DNA from: Chitinophaga agri
GTDB lineage: Bacteria; Bacteroidota; Bacteroidia; Chitinophagales; Chitinophagaceae
Direction of reading: 5' to 3'
Assembly: GCF_010093065.1 (NCBI RefSeq)
Contig: NZ_CP048113.1
Span: 372,001 to 436,000 of the forward strand
DNA length: 64,000 nucleotides
The notes under the pieces: generated by a model
What the model was told of the DNA's origin: nothing
What the model saw: only the letters and a program-made list of their open reading frames with translations
The model's database searches: none
Position numbers and translations under genes: made by a program
Shown here: piece by piece, positions 26,337-36,563 of the stretch
Position numbering within the stretch: the stretch's first letter is position 1
How the letters are laid out: each line of letters begins with the position of its first letter

Positions 26337-26966
26337 TCAATTAACTTCTTTCCCTTTAATCTGAGTCCATTCTCCTAAGTCAGTGATGCGAAAGGAATTT
26401 ACCGCTTTTAGGAAACGGGAGTAATTTTCCTTTTTGATATTCAATAGCAGTATTGCCTGACCGTTCCTGAAAAAGAGTTCGGTAATTCGGTCACTTATCA
26501 GCGATACATCGATGTCGTCAAAGAAATCGATGTGGCGTATGAGGTTATCAATGTCATCGGCATTAGGTGTACAGTTACTGTCGATTTGTGGGCCTTTGAT
26601 ATAGTTGTTCATTTTGATTGCTATATTTTCATAGTCCGGAAAGTTGAAGGCATAGTTGTAGAAACCGCTGATAAATGTTTCCTGTAAATGGAGCGGAAGC
26701 TGCATGGCAAACCTCGTCGCCCGCTTATAAGAGCCATGAGAGCCGAATGAAATACGTTCATGAGGCACACTAAACACGAGGGAATCACGATGAACGCAAA
26801 AGTAGTTAGATAGGTAATCTATGGTATAGCCGCGCATACGCTGGCCACAGGAATAGCAGGTATCTTCTTTAACATAGAGATAGCTGCGTTGGGCAATTAG
26901 CCGGAGGCCGGTCAGGCATAACAAGGTTAAGACGGTAAGGAATTGGATAATTTTCATTATACCCAA
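26337..26966 (-). CDS. exported hypothetical protein
   Basis: 209 aa; MKIIQFLTVLTLLCLTGLRLIAQ is a signal peptide (the Met four codons in is a better start). The mature part has an early CYSCGQRM pair of cysteines and a later NNYIKG..DDIDNLIRHIDFFDDIDVSLISDRITELFF region. No family recognised. It converges with the 210-aa gene. Confidence 0.6.
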   Translation of the reverse strand: MGIMKIIQFLTVLTLLCLTGLRLIAQRSYLYVKEDTCYSCGQRMRGYTIDYLSNYFCVHRDSLVFSVPHERISFGSHGSYKRATRFAMQLPLHLQETFISGFYNYAFNFPDYENIAIKMNNYIKGPQIDSNCTPNADDIDNLIRHIDFFDDIDVSLISDRITELFFRNGQAILLLNIKKENYSRFLKAVNSFRITDLGEWTQIKGKEVN

Positions 26967-27374
26967 TGTTGCAGTCGTCCGATATTCGTAACATCCGCCA
27001 ACGATAAAACGGCACCTGGCAGCGCGGTTTTATAATGAGGCTTCTTGATCAAGGCCGCCCATTAAGGAAGCAAACTGACACTAGTACAATTACCTGATGT
27101 CATATTCCAGCGACTGGGCATGATGCCTCACACGGAAAAAAGGTCAGCCGAAGCTGATCCCCTTATTGTACTACAATGAAAAAGGCATTATTTTCATGAT
27201 GTGTATGCATCGTGTCTATTTTTGGTTATACTATATGAAATTAGCGTAGTAGCCTGCGGAGAGCATGCGGTATTAGGATTGGCGAGGAATGATTGGGACA
27301 TCGGGAATTTCTTACCGTTCCCAGCAGGAGAGGAGCATTCCCCTACTCGCTATTCGGTCCCTTACCGCTACTCA
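26967..27374. other. non-coding stretch with a minus-strand terminator
   Basis: 408 bp with no convincing ORF. It holds the UUCG-type terminator at 27136-27160 serving the coiled-coil/beta-barrel pseudogene to the right. Confidence 0.5.
27136..27160 (-). terminator. TTCG-loop terminator
   Basis: On the minus strand, GGATCAGC-TTCG-GCTGACC followed by six T. It lies about 215 bp beyond the stop of the pseudogene ending at 27375. Confidence 0.8.
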
Positions 27375-28630
27375 CTATTTTGTATACCCTAACCGGAGTA
27401 TGATCGGGCTGGATAGCGGCATTTGCTGCTTGGCCATGAAGTCGTATAGTAGCTGTATGTTGCCTTTCAGTTTTGCGTTGATTTTATATTTTTTGCTGAT
27501 TCCAAGGAGGGCACTCGGTTTCCAGTTGTTCCAGGCTTTCAGATCATTGCCATTGCGAATGGTGCTGATGTATTTGGCCTCGGCACCACCATATACATAG
27601 AAAGAGCCTTTTAGTTTCCAGTCAAGGAAACTGCGCAGGCCGATGCCCTGATGCGAGAAGCGAATGTGATTCCAGCCGGTGCCTATGCCAAGGGTGTAAG
27701 ATGCGCCTAGGCCTGCGCTACTTTTGCGGTGCAGTTTATAGGCTGCCTGCAGGGCAATCTCTGTGCTGGACGGAAAATACTGGGAGGTCTTTTGAAACTG
27801 GATGTTGGCGCCCAATTCCAGCCGATGAAGGAAGGTTTTGCCTTTCATTGGGTTGGGTTTGAAATCTGGTTCGTCAGACATCGTGCTCATGTTGGGCAGT
27901 TTATCCTTGTATTTAGAAAACTCCTGTTGGGCGTTGTCCATCAATTGGGAAACTGGCCGCCGCGATTCTGGATTGTTGCCAACGCGCTGCCTGAGGGCTT
28001 CTTCTACCATCGAGCGGGTTTGCAGGCCTTCAGTTTGGGCAACCCCACCTGCAGATGGCATTCCAAGTAAGCCGGCAAACTGTGAGTTCCGCTGCATAAA
28101 GTCTTTATAAATCTTGCTTTTGGACAATAGTTCCAGCGCTTTCTTTTCAGCTTTCTTTTTATCGCTCAGCAGGCTTTTGTATTCTTTCACTTGCTGATTG
28201 TAGTAGTAGGCGTCTTTGCTGATCGCCTGAAGGTTTTTGGATAGTCTGTTAAATTGGGCTAGCTGGGCCTTAAGCGCTCTTTTCTACACTTTGATGTATT
28301 GCTCAATCTGTGCAGCATTATCCAGTGATTGCTGTAAGGATTGAATGCCGCTAACAGCGCCTTGTAGCTTTTCTTTGCTGCCTTGCAAAAGAGCGTGGTT
28401 ATTGCCAAGAAATTTTAGAGAGGTGCCCATACTATCCAGCGCGGTTATATGCTGTTTGATACCTGGTGGCAATTGCAGTTTTCCGAGTTTCATGGCCGTT
28501 TTTAGGCCGCGTAAGCTGTCCAATACCTTGCGGAAAATGCCTTCGGCTTGTTCTGGGCTGATTTTTTTCACCTTTCGGTAGAGTTTTTCCTCCTGTCGCA
28601 GGAGCTTGCTGACTGCTTTTTCAGCACTGG
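27375..28630 (-). pseudogene. coiled-coil / beta-barrel protein, copy 1 (inactivated)
   Basis: A second copy of the gene at 45927-47321, co-linear over 1,256 bp with no net indel. It lacks the first 49 codons including the signal peptide (similarity stops at 28630) and carries an in-frame TAG at 28284-28286 where copy 2 has CAG (Gln). The two visible frames on either side are in the same phase. About 26 of the last 271 residues differ from copy 2, so it is older than a sequencing artefact. Confidence 0.88.
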
Positions 28631-28716
28631 ACAACAAAAAAGCCTAAAGTGGAAACCCTGACCGATGTTAGTCACAGTATGGTAAGGTGAAGGATATAGA
28701 AAAGAACCAGGCGGAG

Positions 28717-28752
28717 GATTTTACAACTATAAATGATTTTACAACTATAAAT
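28717..28752. repeat. tandem duplication, 2 x 18 bp
   Basis: GATTTTACAACTATAAAT occurs twice head to tail directly before the start of the 131-aa membrane protein gene. Confidence 0.9.
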
Positions 28753-28759
28753 ATTAACA

Positions 28760-29155
28760 ATGAAAATGATTAAGTGGTTTATAATAACCCTATTAATGCT
28801 GATAACAGGAGTAAGTATTTATTTTGCTGCACTGGGAAGTAGTTTTTTCCGTAGAGACATTCTGTGCGTATTGATATTGATTTTATGGATGGTGTTGTGG
28901 AATAGTAAGTGGACGTTTATACTAGGTATTATACTTTGTGTATATGGGCTGTATAATTTACTATTCGTCAGTGTCACTAAAGCTGAGCCTACCTTTATGC
29001 AATTTACCTCACCATTGGTATATCTATTTTTTGGCACGAAAACAAGTTCTTGGCTACATCATCCCATAGTATTAATTCCTTTGTTTTTTTACTTTTTTTA
29101 TTTGTTATTTCTGCTAAGTAAAAAAGGTAGGATTTATTATAGACTTAAATTTTAG
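28760..29155 (+). CDS. hypothetical membrane protein
   Basis: 131 aa with four membrane segments (WFIITLLMLITGVSIYFAAL, ILCVLILILWMVLWNS, FILGIILCVYGLYNLLFV, PIVLIPLFFYFFYLLFLL). AT-rich and unlike neighbouring core genes in base composition. Not recognised. It starts 8 bp after an 18-bp tandem duplication. A start two codons later at Met3 is possible. Confidence 0.55.
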   Translation: MKMIKWFIITLLMLITGVSIYFAALGSSFFRRDILCVLILILWMVLWNSKWTFILGIILCVYGLYNLLFVSVTKAEPTFMQFTSPLVYLFFGTKTSSWLHHPIVLIPLFFYFFYLLFLLSKKGRIYYRLKF

Positions 29156-29584
29156 TTATTGCATTGCAATACCTCATTATTTGTAAATAGAAACTATATC
29201 CAAAGTAATTTCAATTTCATATTTTGGCGGGCGTAAGCTCAGCCTTCCCTTTTCCCCCGCTAAGTAAAAACCTCCAAAAAAGTAACCTTCCCCAACCAAC
29301 TATCTTGTAAAAAAATAACCAGCCACCTCTGCCGGGCTAAACATTTGGATATTCCCCACACAGTCCTTAATTTTAACATGCCAGTACAAACTGGGCACTA
29401 GCTAAATAAAAGAGATAAGTCAACTCCGCCTACACCAACAAGGAACGCGATTTGTATTATCCTTCAACCAGAAATTCCCTAAATACCAATATCAGCGGCC
29501 CGTATTTGCTTTTAGTAGATATACTTTCTACATTAGTACCAAGTAGCCTGGTCGCCGATCAACCGTTAAGACTAAGACGAAGGG
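29156..29584. other. intergenic region before sigma factor, no gene seen
   Basis: 429 bp, AT-rich at its left end. No frame reads as protein and no RNA gene is recognised. It presumably holds the promoter of the sigma-factor operon. Confidence 0.45.
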
Positions 29585-30181
29585 ATGAATATATACAGTA
29601 CGCTAACTGATAAAGAACTAACCGACCGGCTCAATAACCGGGATGTCCACGCTTATGAAGAAATTTATAAGCGCTACTGGCGTATTATGTTTGAATTTGC
29701 CCGAAAAATGCTTCAGGACAACGAGCAAGCCAAAGACATCGTCCAGGATACCTTCACCACCCTCTACTGCAATATCGGCACAACAGATTTTTCTAAAATC
29801 CGGATAGCCCCATATTTATATACCATAGTCAAAAACAACGTCATCAACCTCAGCCTACGCAATAAACGTAGCGCAAGCTATTTAGCCTCCTTAAAAGAAT
29901 TTGTGGACGCTGGCGAGTACATCACCGACGCTCAGGTCAGGGAAAACGAAGTCCTGCGACAAATTGAAGCTGAGATTGCCAAGCTGCCGCGAAAGATGCG
30001 CCAGGTGTTTGAGATGAGCCGCAAAGCCTATATGTCTCGCAGGGAGATTGCAGAAGCCACCAATCTTTCGGAAGAAACTGTTAAAAGCCAGATATCCAGA
30101 GCCATAAAAGTTCTCAAGAGCAAACTAGGAGCCCATTCTCTGCTATTTATCATGGCGCTCATTCTATGGCTAAACAAATAG
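29585..30181 (+). CDS. ECF RNA polymerase sigma factor (FecI/SusCD-associated type)
   Basis: 198 aa. Region 2 is YEEIYKRYWRIMFEFARKMLQDNEQAKDIVQDTFTTLY (about 25-62) and region 4 is LPRKMRQVFEMSRKAYMSRREIAEATNLSEETVKSQISRAIKVLK. The tail SLLFIMALILWLNK is the short hydrophobic end common in Bacteroidota sigma factors of this kind. It is followed by fecR and a TonB-dependent transporter with an STN domain, the standard trans-envelope signalling trio. Confidence 0.92.
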   Translation: MNIYSTLTDKELTDRLNNRDVHAYEEIYKRYWRIMFEFARKMLQDNEQAKDIVQDTFTTLYCNIGTTDFSKIRIAPYLYTIVKNNVINLSLRNKRSASYLASLKEFVDAGEYITDAQVRENEVLRQIEAEIAKLPRKMRQVFEMSRKAYMSRREIAEATNLSEETVKSQISRAIKVLKSKLGAHSLLFIMALILWLNK

Positions 30182-30319
30182 AAATACAGACATAACATAT
30201 AGTTAACGCTACGTTAATAAAAAAAAATAAAAAAAACTTGTCCAAAATAGCACCCTAAAGACTGAGTTGCTTGTTATACTATTATAACGTGTATGTCATA
30301 CTGAAATCGGGAACGTATA

Positions 30320-31462
30320 ATGGATGAAAAAGAAGTACTAGCGCTTCTACAGAAGTATCAAACGAACCAATGTACCGCACAAGAGATTGCCATAGTAGAA
30401 AGCCATTTTCTACATTTAATAAACGACGGCAAAACTCCTGAGGGCGAAATAGACTATGACCGCATAGAGCGAGAAATATGGGCCAATATATCTCCTACAC
30501 CTGTCAGGCGAAGATTACCGGCACTTGCGCGTTATGCAGCGATTATTACCGTAGTAGCCTGTGCTGCGGGAGGCATCTACTATGCAAGCCATCAAAAGCC
30601 AAACATCCAGCATCAAGCGGTTTCCGCAAAGCAAATCCAGCCAGCTGGCAATAATGCCACGCTTACACTCAGTAATGGGCAAACCATTGCGCTAAATACA
30701 CAAAGCGGATTAGTGGGTAACCATTCCCTTACTGGCGTAAGCATAACCAATAATGTAAACAGCGGAACCGTTACGTTTAGTCAAGACAGTAAGACAACAC
30801 AAACCAGCCATATAAAAGAGGCCGAAGGTCCCAACACCATTTCAACACCGCGCGGCGGCCAGTACAGGCTGGTATTATCCGATGGCACCCATGTTTATCT
30901 GAATGCGTCCAGCTCACTTACATTTCCTGCGCGTTTTTCAGAAGAAACCAGGGAAGTGGTTATCACCGGAGAAGCCTATTTCGAAGTGGCCAGGGACCCT
31001 CGCAAGCCATTCCTCGTTACCACTAAAGGACAACAACTAAAAGTGTTAGGCACGCATTTCAATGTAAGTGCCTATCCCAATGAACAGCTTAAAACTACGC
31101 TTGCAGAAGGCAGCGTTGAACTCACATCTTCATCCCTCCAAAAGCAACTGTTAAAACCCGGTCAGCAAGCCTTGCTCTTATCAGCAGGAGATTTTGAGGT
31201 ACACAACGTAGATGCAGAAGACGCAATAGCCTGGCACAGCGGTTATTTCCTTTTCAGGGAAACACCATTGCCAGAAGCCATACGTCAAATTTGCCGATGG
31301 TATAACGTAGACGCAGATATTCAAAATCTGCCTTTGACACCAGTAAATGCGATGTTACCTAACAATCTTACACTGTCTGATTTCATCAATGGTTTAGAAT
31401 TCAGCAACGGGATCAAAATTACGCTAACAGAAGAAAGGAGGCTAATCGTCAACAAAAAGTAG
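30320..31462 (+). CDS. FecR family anti-sigma factor
   Basis: 380 aa. A cytosolic N-terminal helical sigma-binding part (ALLQKYQTNQCTAQEIAIVESHF), one membrane helix (LARYAAIITVVACAAGGIYYA, about 73-93), the FecR domain (ISTPRGGQYRLVLSDGTHVYLNASSSLTFPARF..EAYFEVARDPRKPFLV) and a C-terminal DUF4974 (FRETPLPEAIRQICRWYNVDADI). It is 139 bp behind the sigma-factor gene and should hold that sigma inactive until the SusC STN domain signals. Confidence 0.92.
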   Translation: MDEKEVLALLQKYQTNQCTAQEIAIVESHFLHLINDGKTPEGEIDYDRIEREIWANISPTPVRRRLPALARYAAIITVVACAAGGIYYASHQKPNIQHQAVSAKQIQPAGNNATLTLSNGQTIALNTQSGLVGNHSLTGVSITNNVNSGTVTFSQDSKTTQTSHIKEAEGPNTISTPRGGQYRLVLSDGTHVYLNASSSLTFPARFSEETREVVITGEAYFEVARDPRKPFLVTTKGQQLKVLGTHFNVSAYPNEQLKTTLAEGSVELTSSSLQKQLLKPGQQALLLSAGDFEVHNVDAEDAIAWHSGYFLFRETPLPEAIRQICRWYNVDADIQNLPLTPVNAMLPNNLTLSDFINGLEFSNGIKITLTEERRLIVNKK

Positions 31463-31593
31463 TCAGGGAAAATCAATTAAAAAGTGGTGTAAACTAATCC
31501 GGATTCTGTATTGCAAACAGAACCAGGAAAGCCGGTTCTATACCTAACACCACCGTAAGTAGTATTATTAAAAAACCAACCAAACGCAAAACT

Positions 31594-34500
31594 ATGAATT
31601 TAATTCATTACCAAAGGGGCGTGGCTTCTTTTTCTAAAGAAAATAGCCCTTTGAGGACACGAATGTTCAAACGCTTAGCAGTTATGAAGATCATTATCGC
31701 ACTTATTGCCATCAATCTCCAGGTCACTGCCAGAACCTACGCACAGCAAATTACCCTATCCTATAAAAATGCTAAACTTTGGGATGTACTGTCGTCGGCA
31801 AGCAAACAAATTGGGTATGGCTTTTCCCTGCCGCCCGAAGCAGCAAAAAAAGCAAAACCAGTTACTATAAACATCAAATCAGCCACTATTGAAACAGCTT
31901 TACAAATGATTTTTGAGGATCAGCCTTTCGTCTACAAAATCGAAGGAAAACTCATCATGGTAGCGGATAAACCCGCTGAAAAAAAAAGTGAAACGTTAAC
32001 GTTACGATCAGATGTATTAACTACTATACGAGGTACAGTTACTGACGAAGAAGGTCAGCCACTTCCTGGAGCAACTGTGATGGTCAAAAGAACCAATCTG
32101 GGGGCTGTAACTGACGGCTCGGGGCGGTTCACCATTCCTGATGCACCTGAAAATGGTGCTTTGCTTATCCGCATGATCGGCAAAGAAAGCCGCGAGGTAG
32201 CCTACAAAAACGGTGTGGTGCCTAATGTTACCCTTAAGGATGTTGAGGCTGATCTATCTGAGGTCCAGATCATAGCCTATGGTCAGATAGAGAAAAAATA
32301 TGGAACCAGTAATCAAGGGACAATTACTGGAGCCCAAATTGCCAGGCAGCCGGTAAGCAACCCTCTTCTCGGTATACAAGGGCGTATCCCTGGACTTTTC
32401 ATTCAACAGACCTCAGGACAAACTAATGGCCGAATTGGGGTTTTGTTGCAGGGCATTAACAGTTTGGCTTCAGGGACTGAGCCTTTTTATGTCATTGATG
32501 GCATTCCCTATTCACCTGATTTTACAGGTAGTTCCCTAGTTGGCAATCAAATATCTCAAAATGTTCTGGGCGCCAAAACGTCCAGTGGAGGTAGCACATT
32601 CAATTTCATCAACCCCGCTGATATAGAAAGTGTGACCATTCTGAAAGATGCCGATGCAACCGCCATTTATGGTTCCCGTGCAGCAAACGGTGCGATCCTG
32701 ATCACCACCAAAAAAGGCAAGCCAGGCAAAACAAAAGTAGATTTAAATATGCAGTCCGGCTGGAGCCAGGTAACACGCCGTCCTGATTTTCTCAATAAAG
32801 ATCAATATCTGGAATTAAGACGTGAGGGATACAAAAATTCGGGAGAAGATGTCCCTAATGAAAATTCAGTGCCTGATTATTCTAACTATCCGCTGACTGT
32901 GTGGGCGAATAACAAGGAACATGACTGGTGGAAGGAACTCGTTGGCGGCACAGCTAATTTCACCAGCCTGCAGGCAAATGTCTCAGGAGGCAACGAGAAT
33001 ACGACGTTTTTAGCAGGCGGCGGCTACTCAAAGCAGACCACCGTATATCCGAATGATCTGGCTGATAAAAAATACAATGTCAATCTCACTATCAATACAA
33101 CCTCAGACAACAGGAAATTTAATTTCATGATTAAAGGATCGTTTCTTCGGGATGATAATCGTTTGAATGGAATTGATCTCGCATCAGCAGTGCTTACTAC
33201 AGCCCCCAATGCCCCTGACTTGCTGAATCCTGACGGTTCAATCAACTGGGGCCCATTTCCCAATGACCCGAATCGCTACAGTTTTGGAGACAATCCATTA
33301 AAAGAAAAATACAATGAATATTATAGTACCAGCAACAATTTGCTTGGAACCAGTTTAATCAGCTATGAGCTACTACCGGGATTGACTGTAAAATCCACAT
33401 TTGGATACAATATGCTGTTTGGTGATGAAATGGTTTTGAGAAAATTTGAATCCTACTCCCCCGAGTTCGTTGGTGTTACCTCGAGTTCAAAATTTCAGGA
33501 CCGTTCCATCAACTCTTATATCATTGAGCCTCAGATCACTTACCGAAAGGATCTACCCGATGGGGTAATTGACTTCCTGGTCGGCAGCAGTTTTCAGCAA
33601 ACGAAAACCCAGTATAGCGGTATTGAAGCATTTGGCTTCAACAACAACAGTCAACTGGCAAATCCACGGGCAGCTACCAATGTACAGCCACTTTTAGGCA
33701 AGGAAACGTTATATAAATACAATGCCATCTTCGGTAGGCTAAACTACCGTCACCACAACAAATATATTTTGAATTTCACTGCCAGACGCGATGGCAGCAG
33801 CCGGTTCGGAGACAACAACAAACTACATAACTTCTTTTCCGCAGGGGGAGCATGGTTATTTGGCGATGAAGATTTTTTAAAGAACTTAACTTCAGGGATA
33901 TCAACCGGAAAACTAAGGATAAATTATGGCATCACCGGCAACGATCAGATTGATGACTATGTTTATGCAAGTCTGCTGGACGCTGTTCCATCAGGGATGC
34001 CCTATCAGGGTATTACTCCATTGATACCTTCAAGGCTTGCCAACCCAAACCTACAATGGGAAAGCACTAACAAATTTAATATAGGAATTGACCTGGGATT
34101 TTTTAACGATAGGTTGTCATTTACCGTCGATTATTTCCGCAACCGCTCGTCCAATCAGTTGGTCGACTACATTATGCCCAACCTCACTGGTTTTACCAAT
34201 GTCAAAAAGAACTTTGAAGCTGTCATTCAGAATACCGGGATCGAATTGTTGTTGAACGCATCGATCATCTCTAAGCCGGATTTTACCTGGAGAACATCGT
34301 TCAATGCCACTATTCCTAAAAATAAACTGATTGACTTTCCTGGACTCGAGGGGAGCTCTTATGCTAATACCTACGTTATTGGTAAACCAGTTAATATCAT
34401 CAAAGCATACGAATTTGCTGGCGTTAATGCTACAACAGGCTTATACGAATTTGTAACCTCCAAAGGGGAAAAGTTAAATTATCCAGATTTCTTCATGGAC

Positions 34501-34995
34501 CGTACAAAGCTGATTGACATCAATCCCAAATGGTACGGCGGTTTTTCCAATACCATCAGTTATAAAGGATTTGACCTCGACTTTCTGTTACAGTATGTTA
34601 ACCAGGTATCTCCAAACATTAAATATGAAAACTTCTTCCCGGGTTATGGAAGTTCAAATTTACCTACATATATGCTCAAAAGATGGCAAAAAGAAGGCGA
34701 TATTACCGATGTTGAAAAAATCACTACGGGATATTCAATAACCACTGTAAATGCAAAGGACAGCGACGCGAAATACAGCAACGGCTCCTTTCTCCGCTTG
34801 AAGAATGCATCCATTTCCTACAATATACCAGCCACATTATTCAGAAAAATCGGCATCAGCAGCCTGAGGGCCTATGTGCAGGGACAAAACCTCCTCACGA
34901 TCACCAAATACGAGGGTGCCGATCCGGAAACGCATTCAATTGGTTTCCTGCCTCCATTGAGAACATATACCCTGGGTTTGCAAGTTTCATTATAA
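31594..34995 (+). CDS. SusC/RagA-family TonB-linked outer membrane transporter with STN domain
   Basis: 1133 aa. After a signal region ending TARTYAQQ come the STN signalling domain (ITLSYKNAKLWDVLSSASKQ to KLIMVADK), a carboxypeptidase-D-like plug extension (IRGTVTDEEGQPLPGATVMVKRTNLGAVTDGSG), the TonB box/plug (PLLGIQGRIPGLFIQQTSG..PFYVIDGIPY, SVTILKDADATAIYGSRAANGAILITTKKG) and a beta-barrel ending RTYTLGLQVSL. The STN domain links it to the FecR/ECF pair. The imported substrate is unknown; neighbours suggest a peptide or peptide-linked nutrient. Confidence 0.94.
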   Translation: MNLIHYQRGVASFSKENSPLRTRMFKRLAVMKIIIALIAINLQVTARTYAQQITLSYKNAKLWDVLSSASKQIGYGFSLPPEAAKKAKPVTINIKSATIETALQMIFEDQPFVYKIEGKLIMVADKPAEKKSETLTLRSDVLTTIRGTVTDEEGQPLPGATVMVKRTNLGAVTDGSGRFTIPDAPENGALLIRMIGKESREVAYKNGVVPNVTLKDVEADLSEVQIIAYGQIEKKYGTSNQGTITGAQIARQPVSNPLLGIQGRIPGLFIQQTSGQTNGRIGVLLQGINSLASGTEPFYVIDGIPYSPDFTGSSLVGNQISQNVLGAKTSSGGSTFNFINPADIESVTILKDADATAIYGSRAANGAILITTKKGKPGKTKVDLNMQSGWSQVTRRPDFLNKDQYLELRREGYKNSGEDVPNENSVPDYSNYPLTVWANNKEHDWWKELVGGTANFTSLQANVSGGNENTTFLAGGGYSKQTTVYPNDLADKKYNVNLTINTTSDNRKFNFMIKGSFLRDDNRLNGIDLASAVLTTAPNAPDLLNPDGSINWGPFPNDPNRYSFGDNPLKEKYNEYYSTSNNLLGTSLISYELLPGLTVKSTFGYNMLFGDEMVLRKFESYSPEFVGVTSSSKFQDRSINSYIIEPQITYRKDLPDGVIDFLVGSSFQQTKTQYSGIEAFGFNNNSQLANPRAATNVQPLLGKETLYKYNAIFGRLNYRHHNKYILNFTARRDGSSRFGDNNKLHNFFSAGGAWLFGDEDFLKNLTSGISTGKLRINYGITGNDQIDDYVYASLLDAVPSGMPYQGITPLIPSRLANPNLQWESTNKFNIGIDLGFFNDRLSFTVDYFRNRSSNQLVDYIMPNLTGFTNVKKNFEAVIQNTGIELLLNASIISKPDFTWRTSFNATIPKNKLIDFPGLEGSSYANTYVIGKPVNIIKAYEFAGVNATTGLYEFVTSKGEKLNYPDFFMDRTKLIDINPKWYGGFSNTISYKGFDLDFLLQYVNQVSPNIKYENFFPGYGSSNLPTYMLKRWQKEGDITDVEKITTGYSITTVNAKDSDAKYSNGSFLRLKNASISYNIPATLFRKIGISSLRAYVQGQNLLTITKYEGADPETHSIGFLPPLRTYTLGLQVSL

Positions 34996-35005
34996 CTCTT
35001 AAACG

Positions 35006-36508
35006 ATGAAAAATATGTCTAACAACTCTATATATGCTAAAGTCTTCATTATCGGAGGGCTCATCATCAGCAATTCATTATCAACAGGCTGCAAGAAATA
35101 CATTACAGTAGATGCCCCATCGACTAGTGTTACAACAGTTAGTGCATTCCGGGACAATTCTTCGGCCATTCAGGTTGGCACAAGCCTTTTCACTGCTATG
35201 AGCGGAAATACCGGGAACGGCTCCTACGTCTCAACAGCGATCCTGCCGGAACTCTCAGCTGATAACTTGTCACTTTATGACAAAAACTCTTATCGGTATA
35301 CAGATTATTACAAAAATTCACTGGAATCGCAATATCTGACTTCGGACCAGTTCGAAACCTACTGGATTGTCGCTTATAAGCAAATGTTTACGGTAAATAC
35401 CGCCATTGAACAATTAAAGGGCAATCGGTATCTCACCCAGGCTGTGGCCAGGCGACTATTGGGAGAGGCCTATTTTGTCCGCGCATTCTATTATTTCTAT
35501 TTGACGAACTTTTACGGTGACGTTCCTTTAGTCTTGACCACTAACTATGATAAAAACAGTGTGCTGAAGAATAATTCATCCGCAGAAGTGTATGCACAGA
35601 TAGAATCAGACCTGTCTGCAGCTGAAACACTGCTCGATCAGAACTACGTATCTTCAGATCTGATAACACCTACTCCGGAGCGCCTGCGTCCTAATCTTTC
35701 AACCATCAAGGCACTGCAAAGCAGGGTCTATCTATATGAGAAGAAATATCCGGAAGCTGAAGCCGCAGCAACTGCTGTCATTGATAATACACAATATTCT
35801 TTGAGTGACGTTACATCTGCCTTTTTAAGGAACAGTTCCGAGACTATTTGGGCACTGCAATCCATCAATGTTGGCTACAACACCTTTGAAGGCAGCGTTT
35901 TCAACCTTCCCCCTACAGGTCCAAACGGTAATGTATTCGGCGGCTATCCAATCTATGCCTCCACGTCACTTGTCAATAGCTTCAAACCTGGCGATGCACG
36001 TAAAAGCAACTGGCTGGGTGTTGTCAATGCAAATAACAGGGACTATTACTATCCAGCAAAATACAAAGTCCCGTTTATAGCCAACTCCAAAGACCTTAAA
36101 GAATACACTATCGTATTCCGGCTGGCGGAACAATATCTGATACGGGCTGAAGCTAATAACGAGCAGGGAAAAACAGCAGACGCAGTGTCTGACCTCAATG
36201 CACTTCGTTCAAAACGCAGAGAATCAGGACCGGGTACGGTCCCCGATCCGCTTCCTGCATTCGCTAGTTCCTTAACCCAGTTGCAACTTCGTCCGTTGAT
36301 CTTGGATGAACGAAGGGCAGAACTATTTACCGAAGGTGCTCACCGCTGGTTCGATCTGAGGCGTTTAGGTAATATCGATAGAATATTGACAGATGAACAA
36401 GCGGATAAAGAAGGTACGTGGTCATCATTCAAATCCTATTATCCTATTCCAAGGTATGAGTTGACCGCTAATACATCATTAGCCCAGACTCCAGGGTATT
36501 CAAAATAG
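35006..36508 (+). CDS. SusD/RagB-family nutrient-binding lipoprotein
   Basis: 500 aa, starting 10 bp after the SusC stop. Lipobox LSTGC near residue 30 and the Bacteroidota LES-like residues after it indicate surface export. SusD motifs: RRLLGEAYFVRAFYYFYLTNFYGDVPLVL, AYKQMFTVNTAIEQL, and the C-terminal ILDERRAELFTEGAHRWFDLRRLG. It forms the lid over the SusC barrel. Confidence 0.94.
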   Translation: MKNMSNNSIYAKVFIIGGLIISNSLSTGCKKYITVDAPSTSVTTVSAFRDNSSAIQVGTSLFTAMSGNTGNGSYVSTAILPELSADNLSLYDKNSYRYTDYYKNSLESQYLTSDQFETYWIVAYKQMFTVNTAIEQLKGNRYLTQAVARRLLGEAYFVRAFYYFYLTNFYGDVPLVLTTNYDKNSVLKNNSSAEVYAQIESDLSAAETLLDQNYVSSDLITPTPERLRPNLSTIKALQSRVYLYEKKYPEAEAAATAVIDNTQYSLSDVTSAFLRNSSETIWALQSINVGYNTFEGSVFNLPPTGPNGNVFGGYPIYASTSLVNSFKPGDARKSNWLGVVNANNRDYYYPAKYKVPFIANSKDLKEYTIVFRLAEQYLIRAEANNEQGKTADAVSDLNALRSKRRESGPGTVPDPLPAFASSLTQLQLRPLILDERRAELFTEGAHRWFDLRRLGNIDRILTDEQADKEGTWSSFKSYYPIPRYELTANTSLAQTPGYSK

Positions 36509-36514
36509 CTTAGT

Positions 36515-36540
36515 GAGGGCTGTGAAGCATCGCAGCCCTC
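36515..36540 (+). terminator. hairpin after susD-like gene
   Basis: GAGGGCTG pairs with CAGCCCTC and TTTT follows. It lies 24 bp before the thioredoxin-like gene, so it may attenuate rather than fully end transcription. Confidence 0.75.
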
Positions 36541-36563
36541 TTTTCCTCAATAAACTAAATGAA